In this document: positions 12,156 through 22,775 of the stretch, piece after piece
Position numbering within the stretch: the stretch's first letter is position 1
How the letters are laid out: each line of letters starts with the position of its first letter
Origin: Gonapodya prolifera JEL478
Lineage: Eukaryota > Monoblepharomycota > Monoblepharidomycetes > Monoblepharidales > Gonapodyaceae
Direction: 5' to 3'
Length of the DNA: 64,000 bases
Assembly (NCBI GenBank): GCA_001574975.1
Contig: KQ965738.1
Coordinates: forward strand, 488,277-552,276
Made by a program: the position numbers and the translations under genes
Notes under the pieces: model-generated
Databases searched by the model: none
The model's input: only the letters and a program-made list of their open reading frames with translations
What the model was told of the DNA's origin: nothing

Positions 12156-15100
12156 TTACAACGTCTTAATCAAAGAATTTGATTTGGAACAGTTTCCATG
12201 CGCACTGATTCCCCATAAACCTCTACGATAGCTTTCCTTTCCAGTGTGACCCATCTGTAGAGCACCCATCGTTGAGTTTCGCACTGCTGTTCCGGGGTTT
12301 GCACCAAGGGTGCTTCCAATGCCTTGAAGGCCTTGGGCGGTCGAGGAAGCAGCACCACCTGGTCCCGCAACCGCTCCAGCGGGTTGTGTTCCAAAGGCTC
12401 CGAGTTGACCGGCCCCGTGCAAGCCTTGTGCCGGCGCATTCACAGCAGTACCACCGGATGCGCCTGCCATTGAGCCACCGTGGCCAAGTGAAGACGCTCC
12501 AGCATTGCCCACGTGCAGCACCAGGTAAGTTTGTATCCGACGCGTTGACACGGACTGATATGGTGGCGATTCTGTGTCGCGGGTATCCTTGAGTTGATTT
12601 TTTTTCCTGGGCAAAAGAAAAGCAAAACGAATTTAAGCTTGGCTGACACCTTTTCGACAGTGTTGATCGTCAACATACCACTCCTGATACCCAAACCCTC
12701 CAATCACTCCCACTAGCAACAGGGCCGCCAGTACACCAACCACGGATCCCGCAATGACTCCGAAGTTGGGTACTGACGTCGTGGGGCCGTCACTTGACGG
12801 CGTCGCCTGTGCGGTCGGAACCGCCACGACTGCTGGCACGGTTGGCGGTGGAGGAAGTGGAGCCGAAGTTCTCCAAGTTACAGTCGCGGATGCAATCGGG
12901 GGAGGCGCGGGAGCAGGGACTGGCGCAGGTACCGGAGTTGGCTCTGTTGGTGGGGGTCCGAAGACGGGTGGTGGAGCAGGCGGGTCAGTGGGTGGCGGAG
13001 AGGCGCGAGGAATGGCAGGCTCTGGTGGAGTCGGAGGTGGTGGCGGGGAAATATCAATGGGGGGAGGTGGCGGGGGAACGTCGATGGGTGGTGGTGGTGG
13101 GGGAACGTCGATGGGAGGAGTTGGCGTGGGAGGTCTAATAGATGGTGGCGACGTAATGACTACTTGACTTGGTACTGTTGAGGTGCCAGGTAGTAAAACG
13201 GAGGTGACGACAATAGGCACCTGTTAAAAAAATAACTCAGGTGACGGAAGATGTGTTGCAAAAAAAACACTGATCACCGTGGTTGCGACAGTGCTTTTAG
13301 GAGGCGGTGGTGCCACGGATCTGTGGATGAACGTCGTGACATCACTATGGCGGATGTGAATACCTTCAAAACCCACATTGAAGTTGTTGCAGCTGGCGTT
13401 GAACTGATGTGATCCACAGTGTAAATGCGTCAGAACGATCATGCCGGGTTAAAACAAAGTATCTCCTACACTGCAGTGGTCACCGAAGTACTAGTAGTAG
13501 TTTGCGTTGTCGATGTGGCGCTGTCGTTTTTCCAAATCAAATTTGTCGTGATAATTCTCCCGTCAGCTCTCAGCATACCTCATCGTTGTAGTGCTCGTCT
13601 CGTTCTGTGGGCATTGGGAACCATTACCTTTACAATAGCAAAAGCATGAAATAAGATTTGTTGAAGCACACGAAAATGCAAAACCGCTACTCACCAGATG
13701 TAATTTGATTGATTTTGGTTTGAAAGACAAATCTCGGGTACCGCACTCCTATTGCAGTAGTATAGGGAGACAAAGGTTTACTGATTAAGGGAGCACTCCA
13801 CTATCGAAAGCGGCAGTTTTCCACCGAGCTTGCCCTCCATCGGGGTGTTTGGAGTGCGCAGAGCGAGACTCGAAGAGGTCAACCCGGTGAAGTCCGGAAA
13901 GACGTCTGGGATATCGTCACCAAGATTGGTGAACCTGCCATGTCATATGTTAGTCGAGATGCAGTACCGCGGGTGGGAGAAAGTGAGCTTACGTAAGGTC
14001 AAGGAGATTGAGCGTGGGAAGTTGTCTCAATGACAATGGCACAGTCCCTGACAAGAAGTAGTTGAAGCTGAATTTCCTCGTTAGAAATTCCATTTGTAAA
14101 CAATGCATGCTCTTGTCAAATACCGACGATAGGTCCATGTACTGTAACTTTGTGTTTTGCGAGAATCCCTGGTTGGTGAATCCTGTAAGATTGTTGAAGC
14201 TACTCAGATATTAATTGGTGCTATTAAATGGGCACTTTGGGAGACAACTCACCTCAAATCAACGTATGTGATCTCAGGATTGAACGAGAGATCCAGAACG
14301 TTCCCAAATAAACGTGTCCTGGAGATGACGAGCACTTTGAGCGCAGGTAGGTCCAACTGTTCCGGCATGAGATTCCTGGCAGTTGCCAGTTTGAGAGTTT
14401 ATACGACTTTTCCTAATCTGGTGCGCTGCGGAAAACCTAACTTACGTGGTCAAACCAATGTGCGTGATGTTGATTGCTGTCACACGAGAGTTTTCGCATT
14501 CGACGTAGTCAACAGTTTGGGAACGGTACTCGCAGCAGCATTCTTTCGCACGGCGGCAACGAGGGTAAGGCCTGGAACGGAGCGGCAACTATTCTTTGTA
14601 AAGTCAGTGTGCTTACCGTTGGCTTGACCGAACAGAAAAGCATTCACGGCTTGGCAGTCCGACTCGGGGACCGACCTGAACTGACCACTTGGACAGATTG
14701 GGATTGACGCGCAACGACAGCCGACACGATACACACCCCATACAGCCCCCCCAAGAAGATACCGGTTGTACGGTTGTTGGCGTCGCCCATCACCCTCCCG
14801 GTACTCCCCTGACTGAGCCCGCAGCAGCACGTCTTGTCCAAGCTCTGAAGCACGTTGGCCGAGTCCGCCAGGGGCCGTGTTTGTGGCGACGGCGGAAAGA
14901 AGGGGTGGGAGTGGGAGTGACGGTAAAGGAGATGTTTCTGTAGTGAAAAAAGACGGCGATGTCAAGGACGGTTGAGAGAGTGCGGAAGGTCGAGCTGAGG
15001 AATGTATGGGGGGTGAAGCCCGGGACCAGATCAGCCAAGAGACCACTGCCATGCTGTGGAGGTGCAGACAGCATACCGGAAACAACATTTTCCGTGGTTG

Positions 15101-15194
15101 TCATTGTCGCTGGTGTCTGGGCTGTGGCTGCAGTGAAGCCGCAAGTGAAGAGCAGCAGGGCGACAAGACCGGCTCGATGGCGGCAGCGCGGCAT
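12156..15194 (-). CDS. Leucine-rich-repeat receptor-like membrane protein with proline-rich stalk
   Basis: Starts at ATG 15194 with a signal peptide (MPRCRHRAGLVALLLFTCGF). An LRR N-terminal cap follows: SDCQAVNAFLFGQANG and YVECENSRVTAINITHIGLT. Single repeats sit on separate small exons: LPALKVLVISRTRLFGN, LSFNPEITYVDLR, NTKLQYMDLSS, LSGTVPLSLRQLPTLNLLDL, and IPDVFPDFTGL. After a Cys-containing C-cap (ASCNNFN) comes a long Pro stalk with tandem IDVPPPPPP units, then the membrane segment VIAGSVVGVLAALLLVGVIG. The GYQEW junction is split by a phase-2 intron and leads to a basic RDTESPPYQSV start of tail, then Gly/Ala units (GHGGSMAGASGG, VNAPAQGLHGAG) and stop at 12156. About ten exons; the borders between 14600 and 15100 are approximate. 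No kinase domain. Plant-like LRR ectodomains suggest ligand binding or wall contact; that role is inference. Confidence 0.82.
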
Positions 15195-16000
15195 CACGAG
15201 TGGTATTTGTGAGGGTGCTGTGAAGATGGAGAGCTTGGGAGAGAGAAGCGGTAAGCACGACCTCGTTGAGCAACAAGCCATCAGATGCTATCTATATGTT
15301 GATGCTGCTGTCTACCCACGAGATCCAAAGCCTTCGTCTGCCGCGCCATGCACCCGCCGACGCACGATCGCTTTTCCCCGCGACGCGCTCTCTTGAGAGG
15401 TGATTTCCTGCCGAGGTTGGCGGGATTGTGCCTGGGATCTTGCGACTGGGGCCGGCAGCTGCGGTCACGACTGCGGCAATCACGAAATCCAATATATGTG
15501 GCGCGCCACCCTTCGCCACCTCTCGGCCACCGTCCATAAGCTCTTTTTGGGGGAGTGGTTTGGTGGTGGGTGTCCGGGTGAGGGGAGAAGGGAGCAGACG
15601 GAGAAGAATGGGCGGGGAAGATACCGCGAGGAACTGAAGGGACCCAGAGAGGTCCACCAAAGCTGTGCTCTTGTAAATATCTATAGTGGTCTCAAGTAAA
15701 GCCTGGAAGATTTTGCACTTGGAAGATGGGCGCGAGACCCTGAGTCGAAAAGTTTACCATCCTGCTACTGTGGGACAATGAAAGGGTTAACATATGATCA
15801 GTCACCCATTCCTTCCATTCTGGACTGACTCACCGTGTCCCGCAAACGCCAAGAGCGGATGATCGACCGCCGTCTTCGCATTCAGTCTTCGCACACGCAC
15901 TACTTCCGCTGTCCGCAGCCATCTCTCCCCCGCAGCACACACACGCATCGCCTGCATCTGCGCACCTTCCGCTCTCTCGCTCCATCGACCCTGCGCTCGC
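15195..16000. other. Intergenic region
   Basis: Divergent promoter region between the LRR gene and the acylated-protein gene, about 800 bp. Frames on both strands are low-complexity or lack any motif. Nothing else is seen. Confidence 0.45.
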
Positions 16001-16676
16001 ATGGGCTGCACATCCTCAAAGCCGCTCGCCGAAGCCCCATCTCCGCTGACCCCACGCCGCGGCCAAGTCTCGCCAGACCCGGCCCCGCTTCCCGCACCGA
16101 GCGCGGCTCTTCCTCCCGTGCGCAACCCGCCGCCGCCGTCCACATCCGCCTCGCACTCACCCTCCGCCCAAGCCCCGCCCGTCGCCCGCCCACACTCCGT
16201 CACCGCAAAGACCTCGTCCTCCTCGCTCCACTCCGCACGCCCAGACTCACCCGCCCACACGCGCGCAGACTCATTCCCGGCAGCCGACTCGCACACCCGC
16301 CGTGCGTCCACGTCGGCGTCGGGCAAGCACCAGCACCGCCGCCGGTCATCGGTCGAACTCATCGACCCCGCACCCTCGCACACGTCGGTCCGCGACCTGA
16401 AAACAAAACTCGCGTCCCGGATAGCGCAGCAGCAGCATGTGTCTGCGTCGGCGGATCACGTTGCCGGGTCGATGTTGGCGTCGTCGCATTCACACTCCCA
16501 CTCGCACACGGAGGAACGCACCCGCCAGCCATCGTCCCAGGACCAGATGTCCCTCCCGACAACAGGCGCACTCCTGGACCACTCAACGTCCTCGGCCCAC
16601 CTGCCTCCAGTCTCGGAAGCAGTCTCGGGAGTCCTTCACGCCTCCTCGAATGCGTCCGTCTCTGCTCCTATTCCCA

Positions 16677-16710
<34 letters not shown>

Positions 16711-17813
16711 CACATCCCCCGCCACCGGCACGCGCACGGGCACCAGCCCCACATCATCCCGCTCCGTCTCCGGATCGCGCCAACTCCACCTTTCCCTGGC
16801 TCTCTCCAACCCAGCCCCGCACGCCGGCAGTGTCCGCGAGCTGCACCAAAAGCTTGCAGGACGGATCGCAGCGCGGTCCATGGGGAGTATTGCCCAGCTC
16901 GCGCCTGCTCCTGCCGACACGCCCGGACCCCCACCTGCCCAAAGGGGGAGCTCTTCGCACGCGATGCTGGCGCGGGATGTGCGCGAGGAAGAGGAAGCAG
17001 AAGCAGAGGAGGCTGAACCTGAACATGCCGGTGTTGGCGTGGGCGTGACGGGACGTGGAGGATCACGCGCGATGCTCGTGCATGACGTGCAAGAAGTGAC
17101 CGAAACCAAAGAGTCACAACCACCACGTCCCACTGACGCAGACGCACAGAGTTCCTCACCCGTACGAGCCTCGCAACCAATCGCGTCCACGCCGTCCACA
17201 CTGCCCGCGCCAAGTGGGGAGCACGCTCACGACCATGTGAGGGAGGGGAAGGGAGAGGCACGGGACGCGGGGGGTGATGCGAGCGAGGTGAGCACCCGAC
17301 GACAAACACCAAACATTCACGAACCCTCACCAACCCTTTTCCATCCCCGACTCCACTCCCATCCCACAGGCACCCACCGCCCTCCCCACATCCACCTCCA
17401 CCTCCACCTCCTCGCCCGCTCCCGCCCCAACACCAGCTCCACCCCCAACCCGCCCCCCAACATCATCCTCCTCCCTCCGCCGCTCCGCCCGCCCAGCCCA
17501 CTTATTCACCTCCGGCCCACCCCTAGGCTCTTTGGGGTCGTCCTCCCGCCCGGCTCTGGCGCCCGTGTCGAGGTCGCATGACGTGCTTCCCGCGGGGACG
17601 GGCGGGGGAGGGGGATGGGAAGGGGAAGGGGCCAAGTCGTGGGAACGTAGGGCGAGCGTGGGGCATGTGGATCATGGGGCGGGCGGAAGTGGCGAGGAGG
17701 GTGCAAGTGCAAGTGGAGCAGAACAAGAGCATGAGCAGAAGGCGGAGGCGGCGGTGGGAAGTAAGGACTTGCCTCCACTGCCGCGCCCGGGTGGTGAAGC
17801 GGCGTCGGAGTGA
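16001..17813 (+). CDS. Disordered protein with predicted N-myristoyl/palmitoyl anchor (MGCTSS)
   Basis: Two exons: 16001-17285, a GT-AG intron 17286-17369, and 17370-17813. The N-terminus MGCTSSKP fits an N-myristoylation signal with a neighbouring palmitoylatable Cys, so the protein probably sits on the inner face of a membrane. The remaining ~570 residues are rich in Ser, Pro, Ala and His. Two short motifs recur: SVRDLKTKLASRIAQQ and SVRELHQKLAGRIAAR, then RGSSSHAMLARDVREE and RGGSRAMLVHDVQEV, so the centre is an old internal duplication. A pure (AP)n run and a His/Ser run are coded by microsatellites near 16480-16500 and 16680-16710. The C-terminus (RASVGHVDHGAG to GGEAASE) is copied in decayed form at 20360-20526. 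Family not recognised. A membrane scaffold is inference; the repeated basic amphipathic motif could be a binding peptide. Confidence 0.75.
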
Positions 17814-18498
17814 CGAGTGATGGGTGGGGTGGCCAAGGGGGGGGGGGGGGGGGTATACGGCAGAGTTTTGGTACACTACACAACTGAATGATTTTATTTG
17901 TTTTTCGCACGACACACGTTGGTATTACATGCAGTGAAGTAAATCTTTTCCAGCACGAACGCCTCGCTTGGTGGTGGTGTGGTCGTAAGAATGCTTATTT
18001 TTTTTTTTGCTCGAGAACTACTTTGGTAACGTCAATTTCTCCCTCTGGACCCACCGAGCTGGACCGAAAGAAAAACCAGAATACTCTCCTAGTTGTACTT
18101 TACAATTGACCTCAATCGACTGATCGGCTCTCTCTTGCAGGGCGTGAGCTGAATTGTGCCAATATCAAGCACCGCTGCGGTGGTGGGCAATGGGTTAACC
18201 CATGCACCGACGAAACGATGAGGGTAAACCGCATATTGCCTGATCCTTCGCCCGGGATTTGCAGTAGCGAAAATATAATAGGTACATACAGGGGGACCGG
18301 GAAGTTTATGGGTCCCGGGAACGCCCCGTCCCCTGCAAAAGGGATGTCTCCCCAACCTCAGCCTACCATGAACGGGAAATCCTGCGGTTCCGACAAAAAT
18401 ATCCATATAAATGCCTTGTAGTCTCACAGAAGCACATCTCGAGCACGTTTTCCACTTGGATCCCACCGTTCTTCCAGTTAAACCACACGCGCACCGCC
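17814..18498. other. Intergenic region with G homopolymer and Ato1 promoter
   Basis: Holds the 3' flank of the acylated-protein gene, a run of about 16 G at 17838-17853 and the upstream region of the first Ato gene. The last 200 bp resemble the region upstream of the second Ato gene (shared ATAAATGCC/ATAAAATGCC, CAGAAGCACATCT and CACCGCCATG blocks). Confidence 0.6.
18406..18412 (+). promoter_or_regulatory. TATA box of Ato1
   Basis: TATAAAT 87 bp upstream of the ATG. The element and its surroundings are conserved upstream of Ato2 (TATAAAA, 20760-20766), which supports it as a real core promoter. Confidence 0.6.
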
Positions 18499-19713
18499 AT
18501 GTCAAACAAAGCTAACGGAGCACCCGGCGATGAGCATGAGAACATCGTGCGAAAAGTTGACTTTTCGGACAGCATTGGGGTGAGTCCAGCGCCCTCTCAT
18601 TCAGCTTCCTCTCTTTCCACGTTCTCACATTGCGAAAACAAACATAGAACCCATCCGCGTTTGGCCTGTTCGGATTCTCAATGCAACTCACACTTATCGG
18701 GTTGCTAAACGCCGGCTACATTGGTGAGACACAGTTACCGGAACCGTACTAATGCGCTTGAATGACAACCGAGATCGCGGCTTCCGTCCGACCAACAGAA
18801 CCCGATGGTGCAGTTGTAGTGTACAGCTTCGTCCTCGTTGCTGGCATACTTCAGCTTATTGTCTGTGGTCTAGCGATGCTTATCAAGGTATGTAAGGCCT
18901 TGTGCATGCGTTTGTGGGTGAGCGTTGGACGTCACAGAGCATCTTCGCCCCTTTCTTCAGAAAGAGCTGTTTGGCGCTGTTGCATTCACAGTGCTAGGTT
19001 CCTTCGCAGTCAGTATGGCCATGTTCAACTTGTTACTGATAACCGGTACTGTCCAATTACGTATGTTCCATTGCTCATTGCGTGGTTTTCCTTTCTTATC
19101 ACTAACAAATTACCAATCCCGCCTTTCTCACCTCAAAAACTCACAACTCTCACCAAAGATGGACCAATCGACAATGCCATCACCGCAGTTTTTGCAATCT
19201 ACGCTTACATCGCGTTCATCCTCATGGTTGCGGCCGTCAAAATGAACATTGCGGCGTTCTTAAACTTTGTTGGCGTCGTGCTCTTAATGGTCACCGGAGT
19301 GAGTGGACTACTTTTGGTGGTGATGGGCGAATTTCTAAGCACACGTGTTGGTCATGTAGGCTGCATCGTCGCACCTCAACAACCAATCACTGTCCATGGC
19401 GTCCTCATGGTTCACAATTCTCACCGGAATCTCGGTATGTTTAATTGTGCCTTGAAGTCATCCTCTCCTCTCCAACCTACTCCGCTCGTAATTTTTCACC
19501 ACTTGCACTCACGCAGGGTTTCTATGTTGGTGAGTGCCACTTATCGCTTTTGCCACCCAACATAGCCTTAACCAAACTTGTCCACTAGCAACTGGCGCCT
19601 TCCTGGGCGAGACATTCCGCCGGCCAATACTCCCCATGGGAGATTTTAGCATGTTCCGAAAAGTTCCAGCGATGAAGAGGAGGGAAAGCGGGGCGACGGA
19701 GTTCATGGGATGA
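18499..19713 (+). CDS. GPR1/FUN34/YaaH (Ato) family transporter, copy 1
   Basis: Six-helix plasma-membrane carrier of the acetate/succinate-type Ato family. Seven or eight small exons with GT-AG borders. The N-terminal region ends DSIG; the family signature follows as NPSAFGLFGF, then helices QLTLIGLLNAGYI, VVVYSFVLVAGILQLIVCGL, AVAFTVLGSFAVSMAMFNLL, AITAVFAIYAYIAFILMVAAV, FLNFVGVVLLMVTG, and SWFTILTGISGFY. The family signature is usually NPAPLGL; here Ala-Phe replaces Pro-Leu. All three copies end with ATGAFLGETF, LPMGDFS and a conserved SGATxFMG tail. ATG at 18499, TGA at 19713. First of three tandem copies. Known family members move acetate, succinate or related monocarboxylates with protons; the substrate here is not shown by the sequence. 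Confidence 0.93.
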
Positions 19714-19886
19714 GCAAATGGGGGTACTGGTTACCTCTTTATGATTAATACACCACAAAGATGATAAATGTTGACAACTGGTTATGGGAAAATAAACACT
19801 TTTTGATGTCATTTCGCGACCTCAAGGAACGCAAGTTTGTGGGTCACTGATTTGCCCACAAACATATCACTGAACAACTACACATT

Positions 19887-20526
19887 CCCACAGCACCCGC
19901 CGCGCTCACCACCACAGCACGCGCTCCATCCCCGACACCCGACCCACCCACGACCCACCCACCACATCATCCAGCTCCCTCCATAGCATTCACCTGAGGA
20001 CCGCCCTTGGGCTCGCTGGACTCGTCCTCCGGCTCCACTCTCGCACCCGCATAAAGCTCGCACAACGTCCTCCCCGCGACCGGACCGGAACGCTCTTTGG
20101 AAGGGAGTCAACGCTCTCGACAATTAAATACATTTCTAGTAGTCTTGTTATCAGTACAAAGTGGTCACTGGCGCAGTACATGCTCCCCGACCATGCTTCT
20201 CGAATCCAAAAATACAACCCCGCCGCAACGATTAGATTGCCACAAGACAAAAAGAAACAAGTCTATGAGCTGAACGGGCATAGTTTCAGATTCTTAAGGT
20301 TGAGATAAGCCCATTCGGTCGGAACCATTCTTGGAAAGTGGGTGCAAAATGTATATATGAAGCCAATTTATGGGAACGGAGTGCGAGCGTGGGGCATGTG
20401 GACCATGGGGCGGACGAAAATGGTGGAAGCGGAGAAGGTGGAATTGGAATAGAACAGAAGGCGGTGGTGGGGAGTGCAGATTTGTCCCCCGTGGCGCGCG
20501 GGGGTGGTGAAGCGGCACGCGAGTGA
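19887..20526 (+). pseudogene. Decayed copy of the last exon of the acylated-protein gene
   Basis: Between Ato1 and Ato2. The left part (19887-20111) follows 17369-17600 from the acceptor CCCACAG onward, including TTCACCT, GGACTCGTCCTCC and CGCACCCG stretches, but is not open. About 245 bp of unrelated sequence (roughly 20112-20365) follows. The right part then reads WERSASVGHVDHGAD, QKAVVGSADL and GGGEAARE before a stop, clearly homologous to the C-terminus of the 16001-17813 protein. There is no start codon, upstream exon or myristoylation signal, so it is a relic carried along when the block was duplicated. Some open frame survives at the 3' end, so the event need not be very old. Confidence 0.8.
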
Positions 20527-20759
20527 TGTGGTTCGGGGAGGGCGGGGGCAACGTATTGTAGATCCGTAGTGCACAGCTGAATGATCATTTATTCTCATAT
20601 TAATACACGCAGTATATTTGCTTTGCACTTGATACCGGGGAATTATGTTTCGCCAAAAACGAACAAATGGCCGGGAAAGAAATGGGCCCGTGACGCCAGC
20701 CAGGGATGTCTCCCTGCCCTACGAGGGCGCAGATCCTGCAATTCTGACAAACAGAACCA

Positions 20760-20766
20760 TATAAAA
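20760..20766 (+). promoter_or_regulatory. TATA box of Ato2
   Basis: TATAAAA 108 bp upstream of the ATG at 20874, in the same context as the Ato1 element. Confidence 0.55.
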
Positions 20767-20873
20767 TGCCTCGTGGTCATACAGAAGCACATCTTCACAC
20801 TTGCCCCTATCCTTGATCCGACCACCCGTCAAACCCACCCACACGGCAAACCCTAAACCACACACGCACCGCC

Positions 20874-22087
20874 ATGTCACACAAACCTAACGGAGCATTC
20901 GGCGATGCCCACGAGAACATCGTGCGGAAAGTCGATCTTTCGGACAGCATCGGAGTGAGTTCATCTCCCTCTTTTTTCGATCCCTCTCCACCCCAAGTGC
21001 TTACATTGCGGAAACACAGAACCCAGTCGCGTTCGGCCTATTTGGGTTCTCTATGCAACTCACACTTATCGGTTTACTGAACGCGGGCTACATTGGTGAG
21101 ATTCAGTCACCGGAACGGTACTATCGGACTTTAAAAGACAAACGCAATCGTGGCTCCCGTCCGCCCAACAGAACCCGACGGTGCGGTTGTGGTGTACAGC
21201 TTTGTCCTCGTTGCGGGAGTGCTGCAGCTTATTGTTACTGGGCTGGCAATGCTCATCAAGGTATGTGAAGCGCGTTGTCTGTCCTGGTAAGAACGTGGCG
21301 AACGCTTTCTTCCCTTTCTGCAGAAAAATTTGTTTGGCGCTGTTGCATTCACAGTGTTAGGTTCCTTTGCAATCAGCATGGCCATGTTCAACCTGTTGTT
21401 GTTGACAGGCGCAGTTCAATTGCGTAAGCTCAATCATATCTTTGCTTTCGTTGTCGTATTACTGATACATCCAATCCCGCCTTGCTCACTTAAAAATCCC
21501 ACCAATCCCACCAAAGATGGACCAATCAACAAAGCCATCACCGCCGTTTTCGCAATCTACGCATACATCGGGTTCATACTGATGATCGCATCCGTCAAGA
21601 TGGACGTTGTTGGATTCCTTAACTTTGTCGGCGTCGTGCTCGTGTTCTCCACGGGAGTGAGTAACGCGTTTCAGCTGGGTCAGGGGCGGGTTTCTGAAAC
21701 CACACATTTGTGACGCAGGCTGCAGCGTCTTACTTAAACAACCCCAGCCTGACCTTGGCGTCCGCATGGATCACCATTCTCACCGGAATCTCGGTACGTT
21801 TTACCGTGCATTAAAGTCCTCCTCTCCTCTCCAACCGACTCCGTTCCTAATTTTGGGTCATGTATGATCCACCATTGGCACTCACGCAGGGCTTCTACGT
21901 TGGTGAGTACCACGAACTACTTTTGCGATCTAACATATCCCTAAGTAGATTTTCTCCTCTAGCAACCGGCGCCTTCCTTGGCGAGACATTCCGCCGTCCA
22001 GTACTGCCCATGGGAGACTTCAGCAGACTTCGCAAAGTCCCTGTGACAGAACGGACAGATAGTGGAGCAACGGTCTTTATGGGATGA
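20874..22087 (+). CDS. GPR1/FUN34/YaaH (Ato) family transporter, copy 2
   Basis: Same exon layout as copy 1, with ATG at 20874 and TGA at 22087. Signature NPVAFGLFGF; helices LIGLLNAGYI, VVVYSFVLVAGVLQLIVTGL, AVAFTVLGSFAISMAMFNLL, AITAVFAIYAYIGFILMIASV and FLNFVGVVLVFSTG, then SAWITILTGIS and GFY. The GYI-EPDG join is restored by a phase-1 intron starting at about 21096. C-terminus: ATGAFLGETFRRPVLPMGDF and SGATVFMG. Protein identity to copy 1 is very high in the helices, while introns have drifted, so it arose by the block duplication. Expected to be a proton-coupled carboxylate carrier; differences from copy 1 lie mostly in the N-terminus and the fifth and sixth helices. Confidence 0.93.
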
Positions 22088-22235
22088 GCCGAAGAAGGAC
22101 CGGTTACTTTTTTATAAATTAATGCACCATACAGATGATAAATGTAAACAGCTGATCATGGCAAAGTGTACACCTCTTTGATACCATTTCACAACCTCAA
22201 GGAACGCACGTTTGTGGTCACTGATTTGCCGTTGT

Positions 22236-22775
22236 CGTGATCTGTTGTGATCTTTCTGCCTCGGTAACACCGCACTATTTACGTCACGTCACGCCCACTT
22301 CCAGTCCCCACACACAAGGAAATACGAATCAGAGGAGCACATTATCAAGAGCGCCTCACACTTTCCTTGGAAAAATACTAAATAATTGTGAAAAACTGAA
22401 AGTAGCCGAAGAAAATACTGGCTGAAGTTGGAGTGTGCTGGGCAACCGAAACGGAGACACAATGGAGAGGGGCACAATGAGACCAATGTGGAGCATCAAA
22501 GGCGCAGAGGTAAACTGCCACGGTCTCAAGAAGGGTGTCGGGTCACTTGTGAACTTGTTTGTGGTCTCGTCGGCAGGTCAGCGGGCACCGGCCCACACCA
22601 CCCGGGGTCCCTGGCTCAGAGGGAGGATAGCAACCTGCCTCCCAGGCTGTGCGCGACTTTCCGACAAGCCGAGCTATATAAGTCCCCTGCTATTTCACCG
22701 ACCTACGCCACTTTGTTCCCTTTTTCTTTTTGACCGTCACTTACTACCTGCACGGTAAACTACACACACGCCGCC
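22236..22775. other. Intergenic region upstream of Ato3
   Basis: No gene seen. It lacks any trace of the acylated-protein exon found upstream of Ato1 and Ato2, which shows that Ato3 was not made by the same duplication event. A TATA box lies at 22675-22681. Confidence 0.55.
22675..22681 (+). promoter_or_regulatory. TATA box of Ato3
   Basis: TATATAA about 95 bp upstream of ATG 22776, spacing comparable to the other two Ato genes, followed by the shared CACACGCCGCCATG start context. Confidence 0.55.

Larger units (their letters stand above)
17370..19865 (+). repeat. Tandem duplicated block, copy 1 (acylated-protein exon 2 plus Ato1 plus 3' flank)
   Basis: This stretch matches 19887-22235 in order: last exon of the acylated protein, intergenic region, seven-exon Ato gene and about 150 bp of 3' flank (both flanks share ACCTCAAGGAACGCA and CACTGATTTGCC). 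Copy 1 keeps the intact genes. The match was seen by eye at nucleotide and protein level; edges are approximate. Confidence 0.75.
19887..22235 (+). repeat. Tandem duplicated block, copy 2 (exon relic plus Ato2 plus 3' flank)
   Basis: Second copy of the block at 17370-19865. The transporter is intact but the exon of the acylated protein is a relic split by an insertion of about 245 bp. The 3' flank after the Ato2 stop matches that of Ato1 for about 150 bp. Confidence 0.75.

Noticed and set aside
13040-13130. Short direct repeats as a possible CRISPR-like array
   Set aside because: They are in-frame repeats coding for a proline stalk, without spacers, in a eukaryotic gene.
12754-13167. Gly-rich plus-strand frame with GGGGGTSMGGG units
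   Set aside because: It is the antisense reading of the tandem IDVPPPPPP stalk of the LRR protein.
15835-17016. Long 393-codon plus-strand frame rich in Arg/Pro/Cys
   Set aside because: Alternative frame of the G/C-rich acylated-protein gene, whose own frame has MGCTSS and continues through a good intron.
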